The notes: generated by a model from the letters alone, not told the origin. Numbered from the stretch's first letter, positions 18,643 to 28,071 are shown. The stretch: DNA of 64,000 nucleotides from Dickeya lacustris (GCF_029635795.1 NZ_CP114280.1:3596001-3660000); one strand, 5' to 3'. Numbers and translations are program-made.

Positions 18643-20092
18643 ATTATCGTCAAACGTGAATCGCAGCGATGCACCCGGCGCAGGGCTGCTCGCCAAAGCT
18701 ATGCTGGCCGGGCCCATACTGACGGTGATGTTGCGCCTGGCGGTGCCGACGGTGACGGTGCTGGTGGTGCAAACGCTGGTGGGTGTGATAGAGACCTATT
18801 TCGTGAGCTCGCTTGGCGCGGATGTGCTGGCTGGCGTAGCGGTGGTTTTCCCCGTGCTGATGCTGATGCAAATGATGGCGAACGGCGGTATTGGCGGCGG
18901 ATTGTCTTCCGCTATTGCGCGCGCCAGCGGTGCCGGTCAGTGGCAGGATGTGCAGGCGCTGGTGTGGCACGGTGTGATGATTGCTGGCGTGATGGGCGTG
19001 GCTTTTGCCGCCGCACTGCTTATCGGCGGCAAGGCGTTATATCACATGATGGGGGTGGAAGGGCCCGCGCTTGCGGCGGCGTTGACGTATTCCGGCGTTA
19101 TCTTTGCTGGCGCGCCGCTTATCTGGGGCGTTGCGTTATTATCGGCGGCACTGCGCGGTGCCGGTGATGCCAAAACGCCTGCGCGCATTACGTTGCTGGG
19201 GGTGGCGCTGTTATTGCCGTTGTCGCCCGCCCTGATTTTAGGGTGGGGGCCGCTGCCATCATTGGGCGTTGCCGGTGCGGGGGTGGCGGTTCTTATTTAT
19301 TACCTTTTCTCTGCCCTGTTATTGATAAGGCATATGCGCGCTGTCGGTAGTGTTATTCGTTTACAGGCAACGCCGCTGAGGGCGCGGTTATTTAAGGATA
19401 TTCTCGGCGTTGGCTTGCTCTCGGCGATTGGGACAGTGCAAATCAATTTAACCGTTGCCGTGGTTACGGCAGCGGTAGGGCGCTTTGGGCCGGATGCCAT
19501 TGCCGGGTACGGCATCGCGTCAAGGCTGGATTATTTGCAAATTCCGCTGCTGTTTGGCCTGGGAACAGCGCTCATGACGATGGTGGGTGTCAATCTTGGT
19601 GCCGGGCAGGTACAGCGCGCGCAGCGTATCGCCTGGGTTGGCGCTGGGGTGGCGTTTGTCTTTACCGAGCTAATCGGGCTTGGCGTGGCGGCGTATCCTC
19701 ACCTGTGGCTCACGCTGTTTAGCGACGAGCCAGCCGTCCTGACGGTGGGAAGCCGCTATCTGCAAAACGTCGCGCCGTTTTACGGGGCGATAGGCGTCGG
19801 CATGGCGCTCTATTTTGCCGCTCAGGGCGCGAAACGCGTGCTATGGCCGGTACTGGTCGGCACTGTGCGTATGGTTATTGCCGCATTAGCGGGGTGGCTG
19901 GCCGTAACGCACTTTGACGCCGATTTATCCGCGCTGTTTAACATCGTTGCGTTAAGTGCAGGCGTTTATGGCGCGATGACGCTGGTGGCGAACATTATCG
20001 TCGGGCGTGTAATGATGATGCGCGCAGGCAATCAAACGCGTCGCTGTCGCCACTCATCTAAGCCAAGGCTTGACGAGCAACGCGTGGAATAA
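18629..20092 (+). CDS. MATE-family multidrug exporter
   Basis: About 487 residues with 12 predicted membrane helices and two homologous halves. The first helix region reads MLRLAVPTVTVLVVQTLVGV and the turn GLSSAIARASGAGQ is typical of bacterial MATE proteins. It exchanges Na+ or H+ for cationic drugs. The start is ATG 18629 (or 18635), overlapping the end of the outer-membrane factor; the longer frame from 18524 lies inside that gene and is not credible. A MATE pump encoded with an OMF is unusual, because MATE proteins do not need an outer-membrane partner. Confidence 0.88.
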   Translation: MKMNKLSSNVNRSDAPGAGLLAKAMLAGPILTVMLRLAVPTVTVLVVQTLVGVIETYFVSSLGADVLAGVAVVFPVLMLMQMMANGGIGGGLSSAIARASGAGQWQDVQALVWHGVMIAGVMGVAFAAALLIGGKALYHMMGVEGPALAAALTYSGVIFAGAPLIWGVALLSAALRGAGDAKTPARITLLGVALLLPLSPALILGWGPLPSLGVAGAGVAVLIYYLFSALLLIRHMRAVGSVIRLQATPLRARLFKDILGVGLLSAIGTVQINLTVAVVTAAVGRFGPDAIAGYGIASRLDYLQIPLLFGLGTALMTMVGVNLGAGQVQRAQRIAWVGAGVAFVFTELIGLGVAAYPHLWLTLFSDEPAVLTVGSRYLQNVAPFYGAIGVGMALYFAAQGAKRVLWPVLVGTVRMVIAALAGWLAVTHFDADLSALFNIVALSAGVYGAMTLVANIIVGRVMMMRAGNQTRRCRHSSKPRLDEQRVE

Positions 20093-20096
20093 ACGG

Positions 20097-21008
20097 CTAA
20101 TTGGCATCGCGGTGTTGGTCAGCGCCAAAGCGTTGGATGAGAAAATCGATCGCGCTGCGCAGTTTTATGGAAGGGCGGCTGTCCTGATGGTAAATCAGGT
20201 ACATCGGTGTGGGTTTGTATGACCAGTCAGGCAGAACCTGCACCAGCCGACCCTGAGAGATGTCGTCGAGTAAAATCGACTCAGGTTGCAGTACGATGCC
20301 GCAGCCATTCAGTGCAGCAATCCTGAGCGCATTGCCGTGATTGGACATAAAACGGCCATTAACAAAAGCCTGAAACACTTCGCCATCGGGCCCAATCAAA
20401 TCCCAGCGGTATTGATGTAACCAGTACGATATCCCAAGACAACTGTGGTGAGTCAGCTGACTGGGGTGTACTGGCGCGCCGTGCTGCTTGATGTAGTCTG
20501 GCGATGCGGCCAATATCCGGCGATAGGGACGTAATGGCCTGGCAACGATCCCCGGCTGATCGACTTCGCCAATCCGAATACCCAGTTCGTAATTGCCATC
20601 AATCAAATTTGAAACCCGATTATCCAACGTCAGCATAATATCGACTTCCGGGTTTCTTGACATATATACGCTCAATTCCGGCACTAAGCGCTGGCTGCCA
20701 AAACTGACGGGGGAGACCATGCGAATCAACCCTTTGGGGGTTGCCTGTAATTCCATCGCGCTATTTTCGGCCAGGGACACTTCTGCCAGCACCCGGCGAC
20801 ACCTGTCAAAGTAGAGCTGCCCGACCTCCGTCATCTGTTGCCATCGTGTTGTTCGGTGTAATAACCGAGCGCCAAGTCGTTGTTCTATCGCTCGAATTTG
20901 CTTGGCAACCATGGTCGTTGAGACGCCGCTGATATCCGCAGCGGCGGTAAAACTGCCGCATTCAACCACCCTGACAAACATCTCCATTCCGGCAAGCTTA
21001 TCCATCAT
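20097..21008 (-). CDS. LysR-family transcriptional regulator
   Basis: 303 residues: winged HTH (MEMFVRVVECGSFTAAADIS to LGARLLHRTTRWQQMTEVG) and LysR effector domain. It resembles the CrgA-like subgroup that regulates oxidoreductase or efflux genes next door. It ends four bases from the MATE gene, convergent. It is divergent from the tautomerase gene across 115 bases, so that gene is the likely target. Confidence 0.87.
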   Translation of the reverse strand: MMDKLAGMEMFVRVVECGSFTAAADISGVSTTMVAKQIRAIEQRLGARLLHRTTRWQQMTEVGQLYFDRCRRVLAEVSLAENSAMELQATPKGLIRMVSPVSFGSQRLVPELSVYMSRNPEVDIMLTLDNRVSNLIDGNYELGIRIGEVDQPGIVARPLRPYRRILAASPDYIKQHGAPVHPSQLTHHSCLGISYWLHQYRWDLIGPDGEVFQAFVNGRFMSNHGNALRIAALNGCGIVLQPESILLDDISQGRLVQVLPDWSYKPTPMYLIYHQDSRPSIKLRSAIDFLIQRFGADQHRDAN

Positions 21009-21123
21009 TAAGAACCTATAGGTTTTAATTCAATGAACCTTTTACATATTTATCATTATACCTGTTTAAGTAAAGATAACGTTGTCGATGCTCAATCGAG
21101 TGTCCTAAAAAATAAGAGGAAAT

Positions 21124-21318
21124 ATGCCAATTATTCGTTTGGAAATGCAACCGGGCCGTACGGATGAACAAAAACGCAATTTTGCGCGTGAAGTGACTAA
21201 CGTTGCGGTTGAAACCTTAAAATGTAAGCCGGAGAGTGTTGATGTGGTGATTATTGAGGTGCCTAAGGCGCACTGGGCAAAAGGGGGAGAACTACCCGCC
21301 AACTCACTTCCTGCGTAA
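21124..21318 (+). CDS. 4-oxalocrotonate tautomerase-family protein
   Basis: 64 residues, the full size of the 4-OT family. After Met removal the N-terminus is Pro (MPIIRLEMQPGRTDEQK), the catalytic general base. Arg11-equivalent is present in PGRTDEQ, and the VIIEVPKAHWAKGG segment matches the strand and beta-hairpin end. Such proteins tautomerise enol/keto acids; they form hexamers. AAGAGGA precedes the ATG. Probably controlled by the divergent LysR. Confidence 0.87.
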   Translation: MPIIRLEMQPGRTDEQKRNFAREVTNVAVETLKCKPESVDVVIIEVPKAHWAKGGELPANSLPA

Positions 21319-21383
21319 ATGAATATCGATAGTCAGCGCATAATGGCTGTGCTGGTTAACTTATGAATTAACCTTATTTAATA

Positions 21384-21449
21384 TATACCCGTTATACTTC
21401 AAGTTGCTGGTACGCAGGCCTTCCTGCAACTCAAATTATTTCGGGTATA
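21384..21449. repeat. 66-bp imperfect palindrome, dispersed enterobacterial repeat
   Basis: Starts tatacccgttatacttcaag and ends as its approximate complement (caaattatttcgggtata), with a short loop containing tacgcaggccttcctg. Palindromes of this type are known as dispersed intergenic repeats in Yersinia, Serratia and Pectobacterium genomes. It lies between the tautomerase and the EamA gene and could form a long hairpin in RNA. Confidence 0.7.
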
Positions 21450-21519
21450 GTATTCTTGCTAACTTATACCATTGAAAATGGTGTGAGTAATTTTTTATGA
21501 TATATAACCGAGATATTCA

Positions 21520-22476
21520 ATGATGAAAAATTCCTATTCAAAAGGTGTCATCTGTTGTCTTATAGCAACATTGTCATGGGGGGCAACATTTCCCATTATG
21601 ACCAGTGCTCTCCTGCGTTTTGATCCTTATACCTTTACCACATTGCGCTATGGTTTTGCTGGTATCGCATTATTGATTGCATTATATCTACGTGAGGGTA
21701 AATCCGGGCTGAAATTAAAAGGCGAACGCGTTGGTCTGGCCTGGTTATTGGGTTCGGCTGCGTTTGTCGGCTTTGGATTCTTCGTCTTCCTTGGTCAGCA
21801 AATGGCTGGGGAAAATGGGGCGTTGACGACGTCAATCATGATGGCAACCATGCCGATGCTGGGCATTCTTGTTAATTGGGTGTTACGTAAAGTTGCACCT
21901 CCTGCGATATCTATTGGGCTCATCATGATGTCTTTTTTTGGCGTGATGACGGTAATTACTAAAGGGCATTATAGTAGTTTATTTGATTCACCTGCTAACT
22001 ATAAAGCTAATGTACTTATTATCTTTGGCGCGCTCTGCTGGGTTATTTATACGGTAGGTGCTTCATTTTTCCCTTCATGGTCTGCGATAAAATATACCGC
22101 CTTAACGACATGCCTGGGCATGAGCAGTGTATTGGTTATTAATGGTATTTTATACTTAACTGGGTTAGTATCAGTGCCGTCGGTCAGTGACTTTTTATTT
22201 GTTATTCCCCATGTTTTCTATACCGCGATTGTTGCCAGTTTTATTGGGATATTGTGCTGGAATATTGGCAACAAGATCCTTACCCCACTCAATGGGGTGC
22301 TCTTTATGGATGTAGTGCCAATTACCGCATTCTCAATTTCGGCCATAATAGGTGTGGAGCCGAGTATGCCTGAAATTACTGGTGCATGTATAACAGGGGC
22401 TGCACTTATCTTGAATAACCTCTATCTTAGATACCGTAGTCCAAAAAATAGTGTTATTCCTGTGCGTATTCACTGA
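21520..22476 (+). CDS. EamA/DMT-family transporter
   Basis: 318 residues with ten predicted helices in two EamA repeats (first helix GVICCLIATLSWGATFPIMT; second repeat starting about residue 165, LIIFGALCWVIYTVGASFF). The drug/metabolite transporter family exports small metabolites such as amino acids or nucleosides. ATGs at 21520 and 21523 are both possible; the ribosome site is weak. More AT-rich than its neighbours. Substrate unknown. Confidence 0.87.
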   Translation: MMKNSYSKGVICCLIATLSWGATFPIMTSALLRFDPYTFTTLRYGFAGIALLIALYLREGKSGLKLKGERVGLAWLLGSAAFVGFGFFVFLGQQMAGENGALTTSIMMATMPMLGILVNWVLRKVAPPAISIGLIMMSFFGVMTVITKGHYSSLFDSPANYKANVLIIFGALCWVIYTVGASFFPSWSAIKYTALTTCLGMSSVLVINGILYLTGLVSVPSVSDFLFVIPHVFYTAIVASFIGILCWNIGNKILTPLNGVLFMDVVPITAFSISAIIGVEPSMPEITGACITGAALILNNLYLRYRSPKNSVIPVRIH

Positions 22477-22570
22477 TTTTTTTGTCTTTTTTTTACTGTC
22501 TTTTTACTGTTGTTTTTACGTGCGCCAATAAATGGCATTATATCGAATGCCATTTGATGGTTTTTTTATT

Positions 22571-23473
22571 CTATATAGCGGCTGATTTTTGCAGGATGAA
22601 ATCAACAAAGGTTTTTATTCTTTTGGTTTTTACTGCACTTTTTAGATAATAAAGATAAACCGGTGGATAGGTTTTCCAGTAGGGCTCCATTACAGGAATA
22701 AAATCGGCGCTGTCTGGCTGAAGTTTGCAAACTGGTTCAAAAAGTCTGCCGATGCCAAGACCATGACGTATACCGTCTGCCATGACCTCAATATCATTGC
22801 TGATCAATGGTGAAGGCATTTCTACCGTTAATTGCTCGCCGTTTTCTTCCAGCGTCAGGGGAAGGATGCGATTGTTGGTTATAAAGCGGTAGCCAATCAG
22901 CCGATGTTTTTGCAGGTCAGACGGGGAGCGCGGCGTACCATAGGCATCGAGATAACTGGTGGTGGCATAGAGGCCTTCGCGAAAGGGCTTCATTAATTGT
23001 CTGGCAATGACACTGCTTTCGAGAATGTCACCGAACCGAATGCCTAAATCAAATTTCTCATCAATGATGTTGACGGTTCCGTCATAAACGGAAATCTCCA
23101 ACTGTATTTCAGGGTAGGCTCGGCAGAACTCGGCCATAAACGGTTTCAATATCAGCAGATAAGCAAACCTTGAAATCGTTATCCGCACCAACCCTGATGG
23201 CACCTGATGTAAATCACGCACATTTTCCAGCGCCCGCTCAAGAGATTCCACGGCCAATGAGGTTTGCTGTAATAGCTGTTGACCGGTGTCAGTCAGTTCT
23301 ATGCGCCGCGTTGTGCGGATGAATAAGGGATGGCCGGTATAGTGTTCGAGTAATTTCAGCGCCTTGCTCACCGAAGGGGGCGTGATGCCGAGTTTTCTGG
23401 CGGCAGCGGAAATACTTCCTTCGCGCACAATGGCTTGGAAGATGCGGATCTGGCTGTAAATGACGTTATTCAT
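22571..23473 (-). CDS. LysR-family transcriptional regulator
   Basis: 300 residues: HTH (IFQAIVREGSISAAARKLGI to LFIRTTRRIELTDTGQQLLQ) plus effector-binding domain. It is divergent from the aldo/keto reductase gene with a 158-base gap, the usual layout for a LysR regulator and its target. Confidence 0.88.
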   Translation of the reverse strand: MNNVIYSQIRIFQAIVREGSISAAARKLGITPPSVSKALKLLEHYTGHPLFIRTTRRIELTDTGQQLLQQTSLAVESLERALENVRDLHQVPSGLVRITISRFAYLLILKPFMAEFCRAYPEIQLEISVYDGTVNIIDEKFDLGIRFGDILESSVIARQLMKPFREGLYATTSYLDAYGTPRSPSDLQKHRLIGYRFITNNRILPLTLEENGEQLTVEMPSPLISNDIEVMADGIRHGLGIGRLFEPVCKLQPDSADFIPVMEPYWKTYPPVYLYYLKSAVKTKRIKTFVDFILQKSAAI

Positions 23474-23631
23474 GGCACGCTCTCGCTGTAATCGACCCGA
23501 TGATTATTAACCATAGGCTAAAAATCCTTGAGTCAACGGTGGCCTAATCTTATGGAAAAAGCGAGCTTATACTGCCTGCGTAACCCACTCATTGCATCGA
23601 TTGTGTTGTTAGCCAAGGGAGTCAAACATCA

Positions 23632-24576
23632 ATGAAATCATTACCCAAAATCGCATTAGGTACCTGGTCATGGGGCGCGGGGTTTGCCGGTGGCGATACC
23701 GTCTTTGGCAACAACCTGACGGAAACGCAAATGCAGGCCGTATTCGATGCCGCGATGCAGCAGGGCCTGTATTTATGGGATACCGCTGCTGTCTATGGCA
23801 TGGGTAGCTCGGAAACCGCGCTCGGTAAACAGTTGCGCCAGCGCCCTCGCGATAGTGTGGTGCTATCGACCAAGTTTACGCCGCAAATTGCTGATAATCA
23901 TGCCGCTAATCCCGTGTCGGCGATGCTGGAAAGCAGTCTGCAACGTTTGGGGGTTCAGGACATCGATATTTACTGGGTTCACAACGCCCATGATGTTGAG
24001 AAATGGACGCCTGGCATGATCCCGCTGTTACAAAGCGGCAAGATTAAGCGGGTAGGGGTGTCAAACCATAATCTGGCGCAGATTCAGCGTGCTAATGCAA
24101 TTTTAGCTGAGGCGGGTTTTGCGATTAGTGCAGTACAAAATCACTACAGTTTGTTGTATCGCCACTCCGAACAGGCTGGCGTGCTCGATTATTGCAGGGA
24201 AAATGGCATCACGTTTTTCTCCTATATGGTGCTTGAGCAAGGCGCGCTGAGTGGTCGATATAATTCGACGCACCCAATGCCATCAGGCAGTGGCCGGGCG
24301 GCGACCTACAATGGCCTATTGCCACAGCTGGAAAAACTAACCGATGCGATGAGCATGATAGGTGCGTCAAAAGGGGCGAACGCGGCACAGGTGGCCATTG
24401 CCTGGGCGATTTACAAAGGGACGTTACCGATTATCGGCGCGACTAAAGTTCACCATGTCACGGATGCCGCGAGCGCCGCTGCATTACGCCTGAGCGCTGA
24501 TGAGGTTGCTATGCTGGAAGCGCTGGCGCAGGAAAGTGGTGTGGATACGCGCGGTGGCTGGGAAGAACATCAATAA
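23632..24576 (+). CDS. aldo/keto reductase
   Basis: 314-residue (beta/alpha)8 NADPH reductase. The catalytic tetrad is visible: Asp in LWDTAAVYG (with Tyr of VYG), Lys in LSTKFTP and His in YWVHNAH. C-terminal cofactor contacts sit around PIIGATKVHHV. Reduces aldehydes or ketones in the cytoplasm; substrate unknown. The start is the ATG at 23632 after GGGAG. Likely regulated by the divergent LysR. Confidence 0.9.
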   Translation: MKSLPKIALGTWSWGAGFAGGDTVFGNNLTETQMQAVFDAAMQQGLYLWDTAAVYGMGSSETALGKQLRQRPRDSVVLSTKFTPQIADNHAANPVSAMLESSLQRLGVQDIDIYWVHNAHDVEKWTPGMIPLLQSGKIKRVGVSNHNLAQIQRANAILAEAGFAISAVQNHYSLLYRHSEQAGVLDYCRENGITFFSYMVLEQGALSGRYNSTHPMPSGSGRAATYNGLLPQLEKLTDAMSMIGASKGANAAQVAIAWAIYKGTLPIIGATKVHHVTDAASAAALRLSADEVAMLEALAQESGVDTRGGWEEHQ

Positions 24577-24771
24577 TGGCCGTATGTCATTGCGAGAAAT
24601 AAGTGACAGAGATGTGCTGAATAGTCAGGGAAAACGGTAGTTATTATAAAAAACAGAGAGACTATTAACCTTGAGTTGACAGTCCTTGAACCATTCATGC
24701 GCTAAAAAATATGAATCAAACTGTTTATTATTATATGCAGTGAATTAACTCACGCTCTTAGAGAATATATT

Positions 24772-25347
24772 ATGTCAAAAGTATTAGTAATTTCCGGGCA
24801 TCCGAATTTAGCGGAGTCCGTTGGTAATGCGACCATTATCAATGCCATTGCACATACCTTACCCGATGTTGAAATTCGACGTTTGGATACACTCTATCCT
24901 GATTATAAAATCAATGTGGCGGATGAACAGCAGGCATTGTTGAATGCGGATGTCATTGTATGGCAATTTCCTTTTTCATGGTATTCCGTTCCTGGCTTAA
25001 TGAAGCTGTGGATAGATTTAGTCTTTTTACACGGCTTTGCCCATGGTTCAACGGCAAAATTAGGGGGCAAGAAACTTATTGTGTCTTTCACCGCCGGTGC
25101 GCCAATAGAGTTATATTCACCAGACGGTTTTTTTAAACATGATATTCAGGACTATCTGGCTCAGTTTGAAACAACGGCAACGCTTTGTAATTTGGAGTTG
25201 CAGGCACCGATTTATAGCTGTGGTATCAGTTATGCCGGGCGTGATGAGGCAAAAATTGCCGAGCAAAGGGAAACGGCTAAAGAACATGCCGACCGTGTGA
25301 TCGGCGCGCTTATCGCACTTGTGCCCGATTTGAATGTTGCGGTGTGA
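24772..25347 (+). CDS. flavodoxin-like NAD(P)H quinone oxidoreductase
   Basis: 191 residues of the KefF/MdaB/YwrO-type FMN reductases: ISGHPN at the phosphate-binding loop, then IVWQFPFSWYSVPGLMKLWID, a signature of the family. These enzymes transfer two electrons to quinones and protect from oxidative or electrophile stress. The next gene starts 15 bases after its stop, so the two form an operon. Confidence 0.88.
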   Translation: MSKVLVISGHPNLAESVGNATIINAIAHTLPDVEIRRLDTLYPDYKINVADEQQALLNADVIVWQFPFSWYSVPGLMKLWIDLVFLHGFAHGSTAKLGGKKLIVSFTAGAPIELYSPDGFFKHDIQDYLAQFETTATLCNLELQAPIYSCGISYAGRDEAKIAEQRETAKEHADRVIGALIALVPDLNVAV

Positions 25348-25361
25348 GAATAAGGAATTAT

Positions 25362-25655
25362 ATGTATATAGTGAATATTACGGTTAATACCGCTGTTGCC
25401 GAACAACAGCATGAGGCACTTTTCCCGCAGCATAGCGCATGGTTTAAAAAATATTTTGATGCCGGAAAGTTTTTGATAATTGGGCCTTATACCGATCGCG
25501 CGCGCTCGGGCGTCATTATAGCGAAAACAGAAAGCCGCCAGGAGTTAGACACTATTTTAGCTGAGGATTCATATTATCCCCATCTGGCGCAATATGAGGT
25601 TAATGCGTTTACGCCCAAAATGATTGCGGCAGAGTTGCAGCGTTTTCAAGTGTAA
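25362..25655 (+). CDS. YciI-like protein
   Basis: 97 residues with the YCII fold: opening MYIVNITVN, then HSAWFKKYFDAGKFLIIGPYTD, and DSYYPHLAQYEVNAF. The His/Asp pair typical of YciI-like proteins is present. Their reactions are mostly unassigned. I start at ATG 25362, six bases after AAGGA. Second gene of the unit with the quinone reductase; a terminator follows. Confidence 0.82.
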   Translation: MYIVNITVNTAVAEQQHEALFPQHSAWFKKYFDAGKFLIIGPYTDRARSGVIIAKTESRQELDTILAEDSYYPHLAQYEVNAFTPKMIAAELQRFQV

Positions 25656-25658
25656 TAA

Positions 25659-25697
25659 AAAAGGGTGATTGCCTGCTTACGACAATCACTCTTTTTA
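25659..25697 (+). terminator. Rho-independent terminator after yciI-like gene
   Basis: Stem gtgattg/caatcac with flanking A and T runs (aaaaaagggtgattg ... caatcactcttttt). It ends the quinone reductase/YciI transcript. Confidence 0.8.
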
Positions 25698-26229
25698 AGA
25701 GAATAGGGTGAAGCGGAACCCAGAGCTGTTATCAAAAGTTCATCATGCCGATGATTTAAAAATTGCGCCTTATCACCCGGATAGGCGCACTACCTGAACC
25801 CCGACGCGGATTGGGCCAGTGTGATCCTCCCCACCATTAGTAGACTCGCGACTTTTTGTTCGTGCATCCCATGGTGTCGGCTCGCGATGGTATCAGGCGA
25901 CTCTTCTGCCTGACGCCCTTTATGCTGCGATTATCTGAATGATGATAAGCATAATAATGCGAAAGCGCATAAACGATTTTTTAAACCTGATATTTTGTGC
26001 CCGATAGCTGGATATAAGACTATCGGGCTTTTTTTTTCAATAAACGCCTGAAAATCACGGTATCTATAGTGGGATGTTTGGGTGGTAACGCAGCAGTTAG
26101 CCTTCTATGTCACTATAAAAAAAGGATTTTATCTGTTACAGAGTATCTCCGGCGAGAATCCTAATCAGACTGAAAAGATGAGCGGGTATCCCTTTACGGT
26201 GATTATTTTTAATAAAAAGGAGCTCTGTC
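25698..26229. other. gene-free region of about 530 bases with a second terminator
   Basis: No ORF with a ribosome site. 25740-25920 is GC-rich with several short inverted repeats on both strands and matches no RNA family I can name. The right part holds the candidate sRNA at 25940-26037 and then the leader of the outer-membrane protein gene. Confidence 0.5.
25940..26037 (+). ncRNA. candidate small RNA ending at an orphan terminator
   Basis: A strong Rho-independent terminator (gcccgatag, 12-base loop, ctatcgggc, then T9) lies at 25999-26037 with no ORF before it back to the previous terminator at 25697. About 30 bases upstream of it is a small GNRA-like hairpin, atgcgaaagcgcat, followed by a U-rich single-stranded stretch. 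A -10-like cataat precedes the hairpin at about 25950. Short hairpin, U-rich linker and U-tailed terminator is the usual plan of Hfq-dependent sRNAs. No known family recognised. Confidence 0.4.
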
Positions 26230-27435
26230 ATGCAGAAAAAATACATTTCCCGGGTGATTGTCGGTGTATTCGCGACGATCCCTGTTGCCTCTATCGCCGC
26301 AGGCACCTGGTCTGATGCCCGCAACGATGCGATGGGCGGTACCGGTGTGGCCTCCTCGCACTACAGTTCGGCGGCCCTGGTTAACCCCGCATTACTGACC
26401 AAATTTAACAGCCATGACCACGTCAGCCTGATTCTGCCTTCTGTCAGCGCCACGGTATCTAACCCCGATAAAATTGAAGACAAGTTCGATGCGGTGAAAA
26501 ACAGCTGGGACAACTACAAGCAGGTGACGGGCAGCCGTACCAATGCGGCAGCATCAGCGCAGAACCTGAAAAACGCCTTTCAGGATATCGCGGGCAAAGG
26601 CGGCACGGTTGATGCGGCGGCTTCAACGGCCATTACCGTGCCAAACAGCACGTTGCCGTTTGCTTTCACCGCCAAAGCCTGGGGGGTTGCCAGCGCTAAA
26701 GCGGTGGTGACAGAAAACGATCTCGCGTATCTCGACTCGGTTATCGCGGGCAGGATACCGACCACGGCTGATTTGAACTCACTGACCTCGCGAGCTGAAG
26801 GGGTTGGCGCGATTGTCACCGAATACGGTATTTCGGCGGCCAGATCCCTCGAACTGGCCGGGCGCTCGGTTTCTGTTGGTATCACGCCGAAGCTCCAGCA
26901 GGTCTATCTCTACAACTACAACGTCGGCATCAATAATTACAGCTCGTCGGATTTTCGTAATGGTGAATTCAAAAATAGCGAATCCGGCGGCAACGTCGAT
27001 GTCGGCGTGGCGATGGATTTAACCCCCAACTGGAACGTGGGCCTGGTCGGGCAGAACCTGATAGCCCGCAGCATCGACAGTAAAACCGTTAATGGCATTC
27101 AACGCACCTTTGATATCCGTCCTCAGGCCACCGTCGGCACAGCCTGGAGCAATGGCACCGTCACGTTCGCCAGTGACGTTGACCTGACGCCCGCCAGCGG
27201 TTTTGCCGGTGAGAAGAAAAACCAGTATGCCAGCCTGGGTGCCGAGCTGAATGCCTGGGACTGGGCGCAACTGCGCGCCGGCTACCGCGCCAACCTGAAA
27301 GACAGCGACAGAAGCCTGATTACCGCCGGTGTCGGCCTGTCGCCGTTCAATCTGGTACACCTTGACTTGACCGGTATGGTTGGCACCAGCAGCAATACCT
27401 ATGGCGCGGCGGCAAAACTGTCGTTTACGTTTTAA
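26230..27435 (+). CDS. TraF/FadL-like outer-membrane beta-barrel protein
   Basis: 401 residues with a signal peptide (ending SIAAG) and the family opening WSDARNDAMGGTGVASSHYSSAALVNPALL, read in pieces. This belongs to the proteins annotated as conjugal transfer TraF-type (TraF_2), which have a FadL-like barrel and are chromosomal in many gamma-proteobacteria; no conjugation genes are nearby. Alternating hydrophobic strands and a terminal Phe (KLSFTF) fit an outer-membrane barrel. AAGGAGCT precedes the ATG. Function unknown; perhaps uptake of hydrophobic compounds. Confidence 0.8.
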   Translation: MQKKYISRVIVGVFATIPVASIAAGTWSDARNDAMGGTGVASSHYSSAALVNPALLTKFNSHDHVSLILPSVSATVSNPDKIEDKFDAVKNSWDNYKQVTGSRTNAAASAQNLKNAFQDIAGKGGTVDAAASTAITVPNSTLPFAFTAKAWGVASAKAVVTENDLAYLDSVIAGRIPTTADLNSLTSRAEGVGAIVTEYGISAARSLELAGRSVSVGITPKLQQVYLYNYNVGINNYSSSDFRNGEFKNSESGGNVDVGVAMDLTPNWNVGLVGQNLIARSIDSKTVNGIQRTFDIRPQATVGTAWSNGTVTFASDVDLTPASGFAGEKKNQYASLGAELNAWDWAQLRAGYRANLKDSDRSLITAGVGLSPFNLVHLDLTGMVGTSSNTYGAAAKLSFTF

Positions 27436-27819
27436 TGTTGTCAGCCACGCGCTAGATAAGCACTCATCACCCCGTATTATCGCATCACCCCGTGGAAAGG
27501 CGCATGGGGTGGTGCTGTCAGAAGCGTTGAGAGAGGAGAAGGCAATATTCTGTTTGTTAATCAGAGAAATACGTACTGGTGGATAAACCATTCAATAATA
27601 GAGCATTGTATTTTATTACATTTGAGCCTGAATAATAAAAAGAGCGGCTGTTATAATGTATTATAAATGTGGAGGATAGACACTCCCCACCATTCAAACT
27701 CTGTGAATATTAGCATTGAATGAGTTATTCATAGTTGCTAATCCCTTGTTGATTTATAAATGGCAATATGGTTTACGAATGGCTGAGGAAAATATTTTGA
27801 AATTAGAGGTGAAATACCT
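27436..27819. other. gene-free spacer, composition shift to AT-rich
   Basis: A perfect 10-bp stem (gcatcacccc ... ggggtggtgc, 27482-27515) follows the barrel gene but lacks a U-tract. After about 27590 the sequence becomes AT-rich, marking the likely left edge of the Ter island. No tRNA or direct repeat was seen at this edge. Confidence 0.5.
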
Positions 27820-28065
27820 ATGATGGTGATAGAGCAGCCAATGGCATTTGTCGGGACGTTAATCTGTTTTCTTGCCGGGGGTGGTAAAACGATTTATGAC
27901 CTATACTTTAATCCACAGGCGTTCAAAAAAGATGAGGAGACGATGGGGTTGGTCGATGCGGCCAAAAAGAAAAGAGAGAGAGCTGATTTATCTACCCGTG
28001 TCACATTATGGATTATGACAATTGGTTACGTATTTTTATTGTTAAGCACCATTAAACTTATGTGA
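27820..28065 (+). CDS. small two-helix membrane protein, unknown
   Basis: 81 residues: a first hydrophobic helix (MAFVGTLICFLAGGGKTIYDLYF), a charged middle rich in Lys/Glu/Arg (residues 30-57) and a second helix (VTLWIMTIGYVFLLLSTIKLM). AGAGGTG precedes the ATG. The next gene starts six bases after its stop, so the two are co-expressed. Not recognised. Confidence 0.6.
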   Translation: MMVIEQPMAFVGTLICFLAGGGKTIYDLYFNPQAFKKDEETMGLVDAAKKKRERADLSTRVTLWIMTIGYVFLLLSTIKLM

Positions 28066-28071
28066 GGCTTT

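Noticed and set aside
26230..27435. Conjugation function suggested by the TraF family name
   Set aside because: No tra or mob genes are near and the fold is an outer-membrane barrel; the name is historical.
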